Both the position numbers and the translations under genes were made by a program. A stretch of 64,000 bases of DNA from an uncultured Massilia sp. (GTDB taxonomy: Bacteria > Pseudomonadota > Gammaproteobacteria > Burkholderiales > Burkholderiaceae_D). Below are positions 33,424 to 41,702 of the stretch, piece after piece. How positions within the stretch are numbered: position 1 is the first letter of the stretch; every line of letters starts with the position of its first letter. The notes beneath the pieces are model-generated. The model searched no databases, had not been told where the DNA came from, and saw nothing but the letters and a program-made list of their open reading frames with translations. Location: positions 62,001 to 126,000 of the forward strand of contig NZ_CAJYEB010000023.1 in NCBI RefSeq assembly GCF_913773735.1, in the 5' to 3' direction.

Positions 33424-34770
33424 TCAGTCGAGATCATCCTCGTCCGCTCCCCTTGCCAGCTGCGGAATCACCTTCACCAGCAGGATGCGCGGGCCGCTGG
33501 TCTTCTTGACCACCACGTCGAACTTCGGGAACTCGATGCGCTGGCCCTGCTTGGGGATGTCGCCCAGCTTGGCCATCAGGAGGCCGCCGACCGACTCGAC
33601 CTCGTCCAGCCCCATTTCCTCGTTGTTGATGTCGATGCCCAGCACGCGTTCGAGCGAGACGATCGGCAGGCTGGCCTTGCCGATGTAGGTGCCGTCGCCC
33701 TGGCTGATCCAGTCGTTCTCGTTGAGGCGGAATTCGTCGCGGATCTCGCCGACGATGGCGCCCAGCAGGTTGTCGAGCGTGATGAAGCCGACCGGGCGCT
33801 TGCCTTTCTCGCCGATCAGCGCGAAGTGCGGCGCGCCGCCGCGGAAGCGCCGGAACAGCTCGATCGCCGGGGTGCGCGCCGAATAGGTCTCCACCGGGCG
33901 CAGGTAGGGCGCGAGGTCGGTGATCTCCTTGCCCGCCTGCTCGGCGAAGAACAGGTCCTTCAGGTGGATCACGCCCAGCACTTCCTCGCCCTCTTCGTCG
34001 AAATACGGATAGCGCGAGAAGCGGTTGCGGCGCATCGTCTCCAGGTTCGACGCCAGGCTGCGGTTGGCGTACAGGGCGCTGACCTCGTTGATCGGGCGCA
34101 TCAGGTCGGACACGGTGCGCTGGCCGAATTCCAGCGACTGCGCCAGGATGTGGCGCTCGTCGTGGGTGAAGCGTTCGTTCGAGGTACTGGTGTTGGTGCG
34201 CAGGATCAGCTTCAGTTCCTCGTTCGAGTAATGGGTCTCGTGCCCGCCCACGCCGGACAGGCCGGCGATGCGCAGCACCAGGTTGGCGCTGCCGTTGAGC
34301 AGCCAGATGGCCGGGTACATCGCCCAGTAGAAGCCGTACAGCGGGACGGCGCTCCACAGGCCCACCGCTTCCGGCACGCGGATCGCCAGCGACTTCGGCG
34401 CCAGCTCGCCCACGACGATGTGCAGGAAGGAGATCACGCTGAAGGCGACCACGAAGGAGATGCCGTGGATGAGCTTTTCGCTGGTCACGCCGACGATGGC
34501 GAACACGGGTTCCAGCAGGCTGGCGAAGGCGGGTTCGCCGACCCAGCCCAGGCCCAGCGAGGCCAGCGTGATGCCGAGCTGGCAGGCGGACAGGTAGGCG
34601 TCCAGCTGGCTGTGGACCTTGTACAGGATGCGGCCGCGCAGGCCGCCGGTTTTCGCGATCGCGCGCACGCGCGTTTTGCGCAGCGTGACGATGCCGAATT
34701 CGGCCGCCACGAAGAAGCCGTTCAATGCCACCAGGAACAGGGCCAGAACGACGAACAAGACGTTTTGCAT
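33424..34770 (-). CDS. CNNM/CBS domain membrane protein (HlyC/CorC family)
   Basis: 448-residue transporter-like protein often mislabelled hemolysin. CNNM (DUF21) membrane domain at about 1-195 with ALNGFFVAAEFGIVTLRKTR and the pore motif HIVVGELAPKSLAI; a CBS pair at about 215-335; and a CorC_HlyC domain at 355-435. Relatives export or exchange Mg, Co or Na. It is separated by 83 bases from nhaR and read in the same direction. Confidence 0.92.
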   Translation of the reverse strand: MQNVLFVVLALFLVALNGFFVAAEFGIVTLRKTRVRAIAKTGGLRGRILYKVHSQLDAYLSACQLGITLASLGLGWVGEPAFASLLEPVFAIVGVTSEKLIHGISFVVAFSVISFLHIVVGELAPKSLAIRVPEAVGLWSAVPLYGFYWAMYPAIWLLNGSANLVLRIAGLSGVGGHETHYSNEELKLILRTNTSTSNERFTHDERHILAQSLEFGQRTVSDLMRPINEVSALYANRSLASNLETMRRNRFSRYPYFDEEGEEVLGVIHLKDLFFAEQAGKEITDLAPYLRPVETYSARTPAIELFRRFRGGAPHFALIGEKGKRPVGFITLDNLLGAIVGEIRDEFRLNENDWISQGDGTYIGKASLPIVSLERVLGIDINNEEMGLDEVESVGGLLMAKLGDIPKQGQRIEFPKFDVVVKKTSGPRILLVKVIPQLARGADEDDLD

Positions 34771-34853
34771 GACAGGTCGTAAGGGACCGCGTTAGCGGGT
34801 TTCGGGGTCCCGATGGTTAATAAAGAGGCAAAGCCTGGATGCCATTGTACCGT

Positions 34854-35762
34854 TCAAGCCGCCGCGCGCACCGCTTTTTGTGCGGCATCGAGGATCGCCT
34901 CCACGGCCGGGTGCTTGATCTTGCGGTCGTTCGAGATCGCGAAGAACTGCTCGCGCACGCCTTCCACCTGACCCACGCGGCCGGCGCCGAACTGCTCGGC
35001 GACTTCCTGTTCCAGCGCGGCGGGCGCGAAGAACAGGCCCAGGGCGCGCCGGCCGAAGGTGTTGAGCAGGGCGTTGTCCTCGAATTCGCCGACCACGTCC
35101 GGATGCGCGTGGTGCTGCAGGAACCATTCGTCGATCTTGCCGCGCAGCGCGTTGTTGCGCGCCGGGAGCAGGAACGGCGCGCCGCCCAGGTTGGCGGGAA
35201 AGCCGTCGCGGTAGCGCTCGACCAGGCTGGGCGCGCCCATCACCACCATCTCGCTGTCGAACAGGCGGTGGCTGAATACCCGGATCGCGCTGCCGGACGG
35301 CACCTCGCGGTCGGTCAGCACGACGTCCAGCTTGTGCAGCGCCAGGTCGGCCAGCAGGGCCTCGAACTGGTCTTCGTAGCACACCACGTGCACCTTGCGG
35401 TCGGGAATGCGCATCGCCGGCTCCAGCATGCGGTAGGCCGACAGCTTGGGCAGCGAATCGGAGATGCCCACCGTCAGGCGGATGCGTCCGCTGTCGGCCT
35501 CGTTCAGCGCATCCTGCATCTGCTCGCCCAGCAGGAAGATCTGGTCGGCATAGCTGAGCGCCGTGCGTCCGGCCTCCGTCAGCACCAGGCGCCGGCCCTG
35601 CTGGGTGAACAGCGTCTTGCCCAGCGACTGTTCCAGCAGCGTCAACTGGGAACTGATGGTCTGCACCGCCAGGTGCAGGCGCTCGGCGGCGCGCGTGATG
35701 CCGCCTTCCTTGGCCACGACCCAGAAATAATACAGGTGGCGGAAGTTGATGTCGTTTTTCAT
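34854..35762 (-). CDS. nhaR: LysR-type regulator, NhaR-like
   Basis: 302 residues, the NhaR length. The N-terminal MKNDINFRHLYYFWVVAKEGGITRAAERLHLAVQTISSQL is characteristic of NhaR, which activates Na+/H+ antiporter and other envelope genes in response to sodium. No antiporter gene is nearby; instead the gene is divergent from a DUF475 membrane protein, with a 122-base shared AT-rich promoter region, so it may regulate that block (inference). Confidence 0.85.
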   Translation of the reverse strand: MKNDINFRHLYYFWVVAKEGGITRAAERLHLAVQTISSQLTLLEQSLGKTLFTQQGRRLVLTEAGRTALSYADQIFLLGEQMQDALNEADSGRIRLTVGISDSLPKLSAYRMLEPAMRIPDRKVHVVCYEDQFEALLADLALHKLDVVLTDREVPSGSAIRVFSHRLFDSEMVVMGAPSLVERYRDGFPANLGGAPFLLPARNNALRGKIDEWFLQHHAHPDVVGEFEDNALLNTFGRRALGLFFAPAALEQEVAEQFGAGRVGQVEGVREQFFAISNDRKIKHPAVEAILDAAQKAVRAAA

Positions 35763-35884
35763 GACGCCTTCGATCCTTAGATTTTTCCGAAGTAATTCTC
35801 ATATTATCTTCGCTTTTTTGATTTGTTGCATGGTTCTACACTGCACTTCATCAACAACACATAACGCTACGGGGTGACGAGAAC

Positions 35885-36955
35885 ATGAAGTATTTCCGGT
35901 GGTCATTCATCATCACCGCCCTGTGCCTGTTCGGCTCGGGCTGGTGGGGCTACGAACACGGCGGCTTGTCCGGCATGGTCACGGCGATCGGCATCGCGTC
36001 GATCCTGGCGGTCATGGAAGTCTCGCTGTCGTTCGATAACGCGGTCGTGAACGCGTCCGTGCTGAAGAATTGGGACGAGTTCTGGAAGAAGCTGTTCCTG
36101 GGCGTCGGCATCATCATCGCCGTGTTCGGCATGCGGCTGCTGTTCCCGCTGGTGATCGTCGCGGTGGCGGCGGACCTGGGCCTGGCGGACGTGTGGAAGC
36201 TGGCGCTGGAGAATCCGAAGGCCTATTCGCAGCACCTGACCAACCACCACGCGGAAGTGGCGGCATTCGGCGGCATGTTCCTGCTGCTGGTGTTCCTGAA
36301 CTTCCTGTTCGACGACGAGAAGGAACACCACTGGCTGGGCCACTTCGAGCAGAAGCTGGGTTCGCTCGGCAAGGTGTCCTCGATCGCCGTGATGATCGCG
36401 ATCGGCGCCCTGATGGCGGCCCTGAGCCTGGTGCCGGAAGCGCAGAAGATGATCGTCCTGATCTCGGGCCTGTGGGGCATCCTGGTCTACGTCGGCGTGG
36501 ACGTGCTGTCGAACCTGCTCGAGAAATCGGAAGAGGGCGGCGGCGAGGTCGGCGAGATGGTCAAGCGCGGCGGTATCGGCGGTTTCCTGTACCTGGAAGT
36601 GCTGGATGCGTCGTTCAGCTTCGACGGCGTGATCGGCGCCTTCGCGATCACCAACGACGTCGTGATCATCATGCTGGGCCTGGCCATCGGCGCGATGTTC
36701 GTCCGTTCGCTGACGGTGTACCTGGTGGAAAAGGGCACGCTCGACCAGTTCGTCTACCTGGAGCACGGCGCGCACTATGCGATCGGCATCCTGGCGCTGA
36801 TCATGCTGGCGAGCATGAAGTTCCACGTACCGGAACTCATTACCGGCCTGGCTGGTGTAGCCTTCATCGGCGCCTCGGTGTGGTCGTCGATCCGCTACCG
36901 CAAGCAGCAGGAGGCACTGGGTTCGAGCAATAAAGCAGTGGCCCACGCAGAGTAA
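35885..36955 (+). CDS. DUF475 family (TerC superfamily) integral membrane protein
   Basis: 356-residue protein with about nine helices. It belongs to the TerC-related DUF475 family: [17 protein letters not shown] (about 46-62) and [18 protein letters not shown] (about 240-258) repeat the TerC pattern of an Asp in a membrane helix next to Asn or Gly. TerC-type proteins handle metal ions such as manganese or calcium, or help metal loading of exported enzymes. It is followed by TerD, AIM24 and TerD genes. Confidence 0.9.
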   Translation: MKYFRWSFIITALCLFGSGWWGYEHGGLSGMVTAIGIASILAVMEVSLSFDNAVVNASVLKNWDEFWKKLFLGVGIIIAVFGMRLLFPLVIVAVAADLGLADVWKLALENPKAYSQHLTNHHAEVAAFGGMFLLLVFLNFLFDDEKEHHWLGHFEQKLGSLGKVSSIAVMIAIGALMAALSLVPEAQKMIVLISGLWGILVYVGVDVLSNLLEKSEEGGGEVGEMVKRGGIGGFLYLEVLDASFSFDGVIGAFAITNDVVIIMLGLAIGAMFVRSLTVYLVEKGTLDQFVYLEHGAHYAIGILALIMLASMKFHVPELITGLAGVAFIGASVWSSIRYRKQQEALGSSNKAVAHAE

Positions 36956-36979
36956 AGCAGTGCGTCGGCGTGGCGCCCG

Positions 36980-37008
36980 GTAGGGTGGACGGGTTCCCCG
37001 TCCACGCG
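36980..37008. repeat. Inverted repeat, GTAGGGTGGACGGG family
   Basis: GTGGACGGG and CCCGTCCAC separated by three bases, preceded by GTAGG. The reverse complement of the same motif is at 58359-58386. Located between the DUF475 gene and terD. Confidence 0.75.
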
Positions 37009-37140
37009 TTCAACCAGCGCAATCGGTCGGAAGCGAAAACAGAACCTGCGGCGAACGGCCGAACACCAGTTCCCCGCACGAGGCAGCAAAAGGTGTTCAA
37101 CACAGCAGCATCCATTCATACATTGAAGGAGATACACATC

Positions 37141-37716
37141 ATGGCAATCAGCTTGCAAAAAGGCGGCAACGTCAACCTGTCGAAGGAAGCGCCGGGCCTG
37201 TCCAACCTGAAACTGGGCCTGGGCTGGGACGTGCGCGCCACCGACGGCGCCGCATTCGACCTGGACGCGGTGGCATTCCTGCTGGACCAGTCGGGCAAGG
37301 TGCGTTCGGATGCCGACTTCATCTTCTACAACAACGCCAAGTCGAGCGACGGCTCGGTCCAGCACTCGGGCGACAACCGCACCGGCGAAGGCGAGGGCGA
37401 CGACGAATCGCTGAGCGTGGACCTGGGCAAGGTCCCGGCCGACGTCGACCGCATCGCGCTGGCCGTGACGATCCACGACGGCGAGACCCGCCGCCAGAAC
37501 TTCGGCATGGTCGGCAAGGCCTTCATCCGCTGCATCAACGCCGCCAACAACAGCGAGATCGCCCGCTTCGACCTGTCGGAAGACGGCTCGACGGAGTCGG
37601 CCATGATCTTCGGCGAGGTGTATCGTAATGGCGCGGACTGGAAGTTCCGCGCAGTCGGCCAGGGCTTCAACGGAGGCCTCGGCCCCCTCGCCAAGAATTA
37701 CGGCGTCAACGTCTGA
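37141..37716 (+). CDS. terD: TerD family calcium-binding stress protein
   Basis: 191 residues, the usual TerD length. Hallmarks are [20 protein letters not shown] near the start, the acidic calcium-site segment [15 protein letters not shown] at about 78-92, and a C-terminal [13 protein letters not shown]. TerD proteins bind Ca2+ and act with TerC in tellurite and general stress resistance at the membrane. A clear AAGGAG ribosome site lies before the ATG. Confidence 0.95.
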   Translation: MAISLQKGGNVNLSKEAPGLSNLKLGLGWDVRATDGAAFDLDAVAFLLDQSGKVRSDADFIFYNNAKSSDGSVQHSGDNRTGEGEGDDESLSVDLGKVPADVDRIALAVTIHDGETRRQNFGMVGKAFIRCINAANNSEIARFDLSEDGSTESAMIFGEVYRNGADWKFRAVGQGFNGGLGPLAKNYGVNV

Positions 37717-37775
37717 GAAGACATTATCTGCCGCCGCGCCGGGTGCGCGGCGGCAGCCTGAAAGGAAGCCAAGCA

Positions 37776-38471
37776 ATGCCAGTATTTACCGTGACCGGGG
37801 ACATCGATCCTTTCCTCCACGTGTCCATGAAGCGCGGAGAGACCATCTACTGCGAATCGGATGCGATGGTGATGATGGAATCGACACTCGACCTCAAGGG
37901 CAAGATGAAGGGCGGCCTGGGCAGTGCGCTGATGCGCACCTTCGCCAACGGCGAATCCTTCTTCCAGCAGCACATCGAAGCGGTGCGCGGCGACGGCGAC
38001 TGCCTGCTGTCGCCCACGCTGCCGGGCGCGATGCAGGTGGTCGATTGCGGACCGCGCCAGTACATCATCAGCGACGGCGCCTTCGTCGCGGCCAGCTCCG
38101 GCGTGGACCTGCGGGTGCGCACCCAGAGCCTGGGCAACGCGCTGTTCGCCCAGAGCGGCGGCTTCTTCGTGACCGAGACCTCGGGCACGGGGCAGGTCGT
38201 GGTGTCCGGCTTCGGCTCGATGAACGAACTGGAAGTGGAACCGGGCAAGGACGCGATCATCGACAACTCGCACGTGGTGGCCTGGGACAGCACCCTGCAC
38301 TACGAGGTCTCGATCACGACCGGCACCAGCGGCGGCTTCCTGGGCAACCTGATCAACAGCCAGACCAGCGGCGAAGGCATCGTCCTGCGCTTCTCCGGTC
38401 GCGGCAAGATTTACGTCTGTTCGCGCAACCGCACCGCATTCAAGGCATGGATGCAGGCGCCGGGCAAGTAA
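37776..38471 (+). CDS. AIM24/TIGR00266 family protein
   Basis: 231-residue protein of the AIM24 (TIGR00266) family, an all-beta trimer-of-repeats fold. TIYCESDAMVMMES near residue 25 and GSGGFFVTETSGTGQV-like strands in the middle, together with ISDGAFVAASSGVDL, support the call. Family function is unclear; it is often found beside terD genes. It is placed between two terD genes, with ribosome site AAAGGAAG. Confidence 0.9.
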   Translation: MPVFTVTGDIDPFLHVSMKRGETIYCESDAMVMMESTLDLKGKMKGGLGSALMRTFANGESFFQQHIEAVRGDGDCLLSPTLPGAMQVVDCGPRQYIISDGAFVAASSGVDLRVRTQSLGNALFAQSGGFFVTETSGTGQVVVSGFGSMNELEVEPGKDAIIDNSHVVAWDSTLHYEVSITTGTSGGFLGNLINSQTSGEGIVLRFSGRGKIYVCSRNRTAFKAWMQAPGK

Positions 38472-38497
38472 CAGGCACCAAACACTAGGAGGCAAGC

Positions 38498-39082
38498 ATG
38501 AGCGTCAATCTGCAAAAGGGACAAAAGATTTCGCTGGACAAGGAAGCCGGCGGCGCGCTGTCGCGCATCACCATGGGACTCGGCTGGGACGTCGCCAAGA
38601 GCAAGGGCTTCTTCGGCTTCGGCGGCGGCAAGGGCGATCCGGTGGACCTCGACGCGTCGGTGGTGATGTTCGACGAAGCGAACCGTCCGATCGACGTGGT
38701 CTGGTTCCGCCAGCTCAAGAGCCGCGACGGCAGCGTCGTCCACACGGGCGACAACCGCACCGGCGCGGGCGACGGCGACGACGAGCAGATCAACGTCGAC
38801 CTGAACGCGGTGCCGGCCAACGTCAAGGCGCTGGTGTTCACCGTGAACAGCTTCACCGGCCAGAACTTCTCGACCGTGGAAAACGCCTACTGCCGCATCG
38901 TCAACGCCGGCAACCAGCAGGAAATCGCGCGCTACGACCTGTCCGTGCAGGGCTCGCACACGGCCCAGATCATGGCCAAGCTGTACCGCCACAGCGGCGA
39001 GTGGAAGATGCACGCGATCGGCGAGAACGGCAGCGGCCGCACCTTCGACGACCTGATGCCGCTGATCGTGCCGCACGTATAA
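38498..39082 (+). CDS. TerD family protein (second copy)
   Basis: 194-residue TerD paralogue. The calcium-binding stretch HTGDNRTGAGDGDDE is preserved, but a Gly/Lys/Phe-rich insert (KSKGFFGFGGGKGDP) follows the GLGWD motif, as in TerZ-like members. It is 26 bases after the AIM24 gene. A strong terminator 90 bases downstream ends the unit. Confidence 0.93.
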   Translation: MSVNLQKGQKISLDKEAGGALSRITMGLGWDVAKSKGFFGFGGGKGDPVDLDASVVMFDEANRPIDVVWFRQLKSRDGSVVHTGDNRTGAGDGDDEQINVDLNAVPANVKALVFTVNSFTGQNFSTVENAYCRIVNAGNQQEIARYDLSVQGSHTAQIMAKLYRHSGEWKMHAIGENGSGRTFDDLMPLIVPHV

Positions 39083-39171
39083 GCGCAACCCTTTCCTGTC
39101 TCCTCAGGAACACCCCGCGGATGTGTCGTCTTCGCGGTTTGTAGTGGGCGGCTTGGCGCCCACGCCCTTTA

Positions 39172-39197
39172 ACGGCCCTTCGGGGCCGTCTTTTTTT
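39172..39197 (+). terminator. Rho-independent terminator after the terD block
   Basis: ACGGCCC-TTCG-GGGCCGT hairpin with a stable TTCG tetraloop followed by C and seven T residues. It ends the DUF475-terD-AIM24-terD transcription unit. Confidence 0.93.
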
Positions 39198-39273
39198 GCC
39201 TGTCGGCACCCCTGCGACCGGCGATCGCGCAAATGGGCATCATGGACCGGACCCCACGAACAAGGAGAAGGAC

Positions 39274-40242
39274 ATGAAGCTGGAGAATGGCCGGGTAGTG
39301 ATCATGGGCGCGTCGAGCGGCATCGGTGCCGCGACGGCGCTCGCCTTCGCCAGGCACGGCGCGCACCTCGTGCTGGGCGCGCGCGGCAGGGAAGGGCTGG
39401 ACGACATCGCGCGGCGCTGCGCGCAGGCCGGCGCCCGGGTGGAGATCGGCGTCGTCGACGGCACCGATGCGGCCGCCGTCGCCGCGTTCGCCCGCGAAGC
39501 GCGCGCGGCGCTCGGCGGCATCGACCTGTGGTTCAGCAACATCGGGATCGGCGTGGTCGGCAAGTACCAGGACGTGCCGCTCGACGACCACCGCCGCGTG
39601 GTCGAGGCCAACCTGGTCAGCCACATGCACGACGCCCACGCCGTGCTGCCGGTGTTCCTGGAACAGGGCCACGGCATCTGGGTCAACATGATCTCGCTGG
39701 GCGGCTTCGTCGCCTCGCCCTACGCGGCGGCGTACTCGGCCAGCAAGTTCGGCCTGCGCGGCTTCAGCGAGGCGCTGCGCGGCGAACTCTACAGGCATCC
39801 GCGCATCCACGTCTGCGACGTGTACCCGACCTTCGTCGACACCCCCGGCTTCAGCCATGCGGGCAACTACACCGGCGCGCGGCTGTCGTATCCGCCCGGC
39901 GTGATCGCGCCGGAACGGGTGGCCCGGGCCGTCGTCCGGCTGGCGCAGCGGCCGCGCGACACGACCGTCGTCGGCGCGCCGGCGAGCGTGCCCAGGCTGA
40001 TGGAGATGGCCACGCCGTTCGCCACGCGCATGATGGGCCGCTTCATGGACAAGTGGGCGCAGCGCGCCGCGCCCGCTTCCGACACCACCGGCACCATGTA
40101 CGCGCCGCCGGAGGCGCCGAGCGGCATCCACGGCGGCCAACGGCGTCCCGATGCGCAGCGCCATGCGGCGCTGGTGGCGGGGGTGGCGGCGCTGGGCCTG
40201 GCGCTCGGGGCGGGGTGGTGGCAGCGGCGCTCGACCGAGTGA
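39274..40242 (+). CDS. Short-chain dehydrogenase/reductase with C-terminal membrane anchor
   Basis: 322-residue SDR. Cofactor motif GASSGIG is at about 12-18, the catalytic triad is Ser in MISLGG and YSASK (Tyr and Lys), and NIGIG matches the NNAG position. The product-specific part is unremarkable. The end, HAALVAGVAALGLALGAGWW, forms one membrane helix, so the enzyme is probably bound to the inner membrane with the catalytic domain in the cytoplasm. Substrate unknown. AAGGAGAAGG precedes the ATG. Confidence 0.88.
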   Translation: MKLENGRVVIMGASSGIGAATALAFARHGAHLVLGARGREGLDDIARRCAQAGARVEIGVVDGTDAAAVAAFAREARAALGGIDLWFSNIGIGVVGKYQDVPLDDHRRVVEANLVSHMHDAHAVLPVFLEQGHGIWVNMISLGGFVASPYAAAYSASKFGLRGFSEALRGELYRHPRIHVCDVYPTFVDTPGFSHAGNYTGARLSYPPGVIAPERVARAVVRLAQRPRDTTVVGAPASVPRLMEMATPFATRMMGRFMDKWAQRAAPASDTTGTMYAPPEAPSGIHGGQRRPDAQRHAALVAGVAALGLALGAGWWQRRSTE

Positions 40243-40258
40243 GGTAATCGGCATGCGG

Positions 40259-40283
40259 GGTGCGCACGGGGTGCGCACCCTAC
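40259..40283. repeat. Half-copy of the GTAGGGTGCGCACC repeat
   Basis: GGGTGCGCACGGGGTGCGCA followed by CCCTACG matches one arm of the inverted repeat at 9860-9934. Lies between the SDR gene and the GntR operon promoter. Confidence 0.75.
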
Positions 40284-40365
40284 GGTTCCGTTCGAACCCC
40301 GGGGATGCGTCGGGTGGGCACGTTTCATCCTCCTTCTCCATGGCATGTCTTCCTCGTAAAAAAGC

Positions 40366-40415
40366 TTGACGCGGTAGCGTTTCGCATCTACTGTATTAAT
40401 CAACTAATACAGTAG
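40366..40415 (+). promoter_or_regulatory. Promoter and inverted-repeat operator of the GntR-ABC operon
   Basis: TTGACG and TACTGT with a 17-base spacer. The -10 is inside a perfect 11-base inverted repeat, CTACTGTATTA-ATCAAC-TAATACAGTAG (40388-40415), four bases before the GntR start codon. This is a clear autorepression site. Confidence 0.85.
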
Positions 40416-40419
40416 ACAC

Positions 40420-40815
40420 ATGACACCGCACACCGCCACCCTGTTCTCGATCGCGACCGGATCTTCCGAACCGATCTACCGCCAGCTCGTCGAGCAGGTG
40501 CGCCGCCTGGCGGCCGCCGGCCAGCTGCAGCCGGGCGACGAGATGCCCTCGGTGCGAGAGATCGCCCAGCAGCTGGCGCTCAATCCCATGACCGTCTCCA
40601 AGGCCTACGGGCTGCTGGAAATGGAAGGCGTGCTGGCGCGCCGGCGCGGCCAGGGCATGGTCGTCGCCGCACGGGCCGCGCCCGCGCCGGCGGACGAACG
40701 CGCCGCCCTGCTGCGCCCCGTGCTGGAGCGCGCCGCCCGCGAGGCGCGCCAGCTCGAGCTCGATCCCGACACCGTCCTCACTTTGTTCGCCACCATCCTG
40801 AAGGAAACACCATGA
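40420..40815 (+). CDS. GntR family regulator, YtrA subfamily
   Basis: 131 residues: winged helix-turn-helix of the GntR type at about 12-80 (PIYRQLVEQVRRLAAAGQL, MPSVREIAQQLALNPMTVSKAY), and a short helical C-terminal part typical of YtrA, with no ligand domain. YtrA regulators sit in operons with ABC transporters and repress them. It overlaps the ATPase gene by four bases (ATGA), and a perfect inverted repeat covers its promoter. Confidence 0.93.
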   Translation: MTPHTATLFSIATGSSEPIYRQLVEQVRRLAAAGQLQPGDEMPSVREIAQQLALNPMTVSKAYGLLEMEGVLARRRGQGMVVAARAAPAPADERAALLRPVLERAAREARQLELDPDTVLTLFATILKETP

Positions 40816-41702
40816 GTGCCCCGCTTGTTCAGTTGTCCTCGGTCTCGAAGCATTTCGGCAGCCAGCACGTGCTGGACGGCCTCGACTGGCAGGTCGCGCC
40901 CGGCCAGGTGATCGGCCTGCTGGGCCGCAACGGCGCGGGCAAGTCGACGCTGCTCGAATGCCTGCTGGGCCTGCGCGAACTCGACGGCGGCCGCGTGACG
41001 CTGTTCGGCGAGGACGGCGCCGGCCTGTCCGAGGCGGCCCGCGCGCGCATCGGCTACGTGCCGCAGAAGGCCGACCTGTTCGACTGGCTCACGCCGGACC
41101 AGATGCTGGACTACTTCAAGGCCATGTACCCGCGCTGGAACCAGCGCAAGGTCGAGGGCCTGCTGTCGCGCTGGGGCTTCGGCCCGGACATGCGCAGCAA
41201 GCCGATCAAGAAGATGTCCGGCGGCGAGCAGCAGCGCCTGGCCATCGTGCGCGCGCTGGCGCACGACCCGGACCTCCTGATCCTGGACGAGCCGGTGTCG
41301 GCGCTGGACCCGGTCGGCCGCCGCGAATTCCTGCGCGAGCTGGTCGACGACGTGATCGAGCGCGGCACCACGGTCGTGTTCTCCACGCACATCCTGACCG
41401 ACCTGGAGCGCGTGGCCTTCGACCTGGCGTTCCTGAGGGATGGAAAGATCGCGCTGCAGGGCCAGACCGACGCGCTGCTGGAAGGCGCGCGCCGCCTGCT
41501 GGTGCCGGCCGCCATGCTCCCGGAGCGCAGGCTCGACGGCGAGGTGCGCCGGGTGCGCGACGGCGGGATGGTCAGCGTGATCGTGCAGGGGCGGGGCCAG
41601 GACGGTAACGCCGACCGGCTCGCCGCCGAGCCCGGCGTGCGCGTCGAGAAGCTGAGCCTGGAAGACCTGTTCATCGAGATGACGCGCGAGGCCGCGAAAT
41701 GA
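40812..41702 (+). CDS. ABC transporter ATP-binding protein (YtrB-like)
   Basis: 296-residue ABC ATPase: Walker A GRNGAGKST at about 37-45, Q-loop VPQKAD, signature MSGGEQQRLA, Walker B LLILDEPVSALDP and H-loop FSTHIL. The extra C-terminal domain of about 75 residues is variable. Coupled by overlap to the GntR gene before it and the permease after it; the set probably exports an envelope-active or antibiotic-like compound (inference). Confidence 0.95.
   Translation: MSAPLVQLSSVSKHFGSQHVLDGLDWQVAPGQVIGLLGRNGAGKSTLLECLLGLRELDGGRVTLFGEDGAGLSEAARARIGYVPQKADLFDWLTPDQMLDYFKAMYPRWNQRKVEGLLSRWGFGPDMRSKPIKKMSGGEQQRLAIVRALAHDPDLLILDEPVSALDPVGRREFLRELVDDVIERGTTVVFSTHILTDLERVAFDLAFLRDGKIALQGQTDALLEGARRLLVPAAMLPERRLDGEVRRVRDGGMVSVIVQGRGQDGNADRLAAEPGVRVEKLSLEDLFIEMTREAAK

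Noticed and set aside
33424..34770. Hemolysin
   Set aside because: CNNM/CBS architecture; the HlyC/CorC name does not imply haemolysis.
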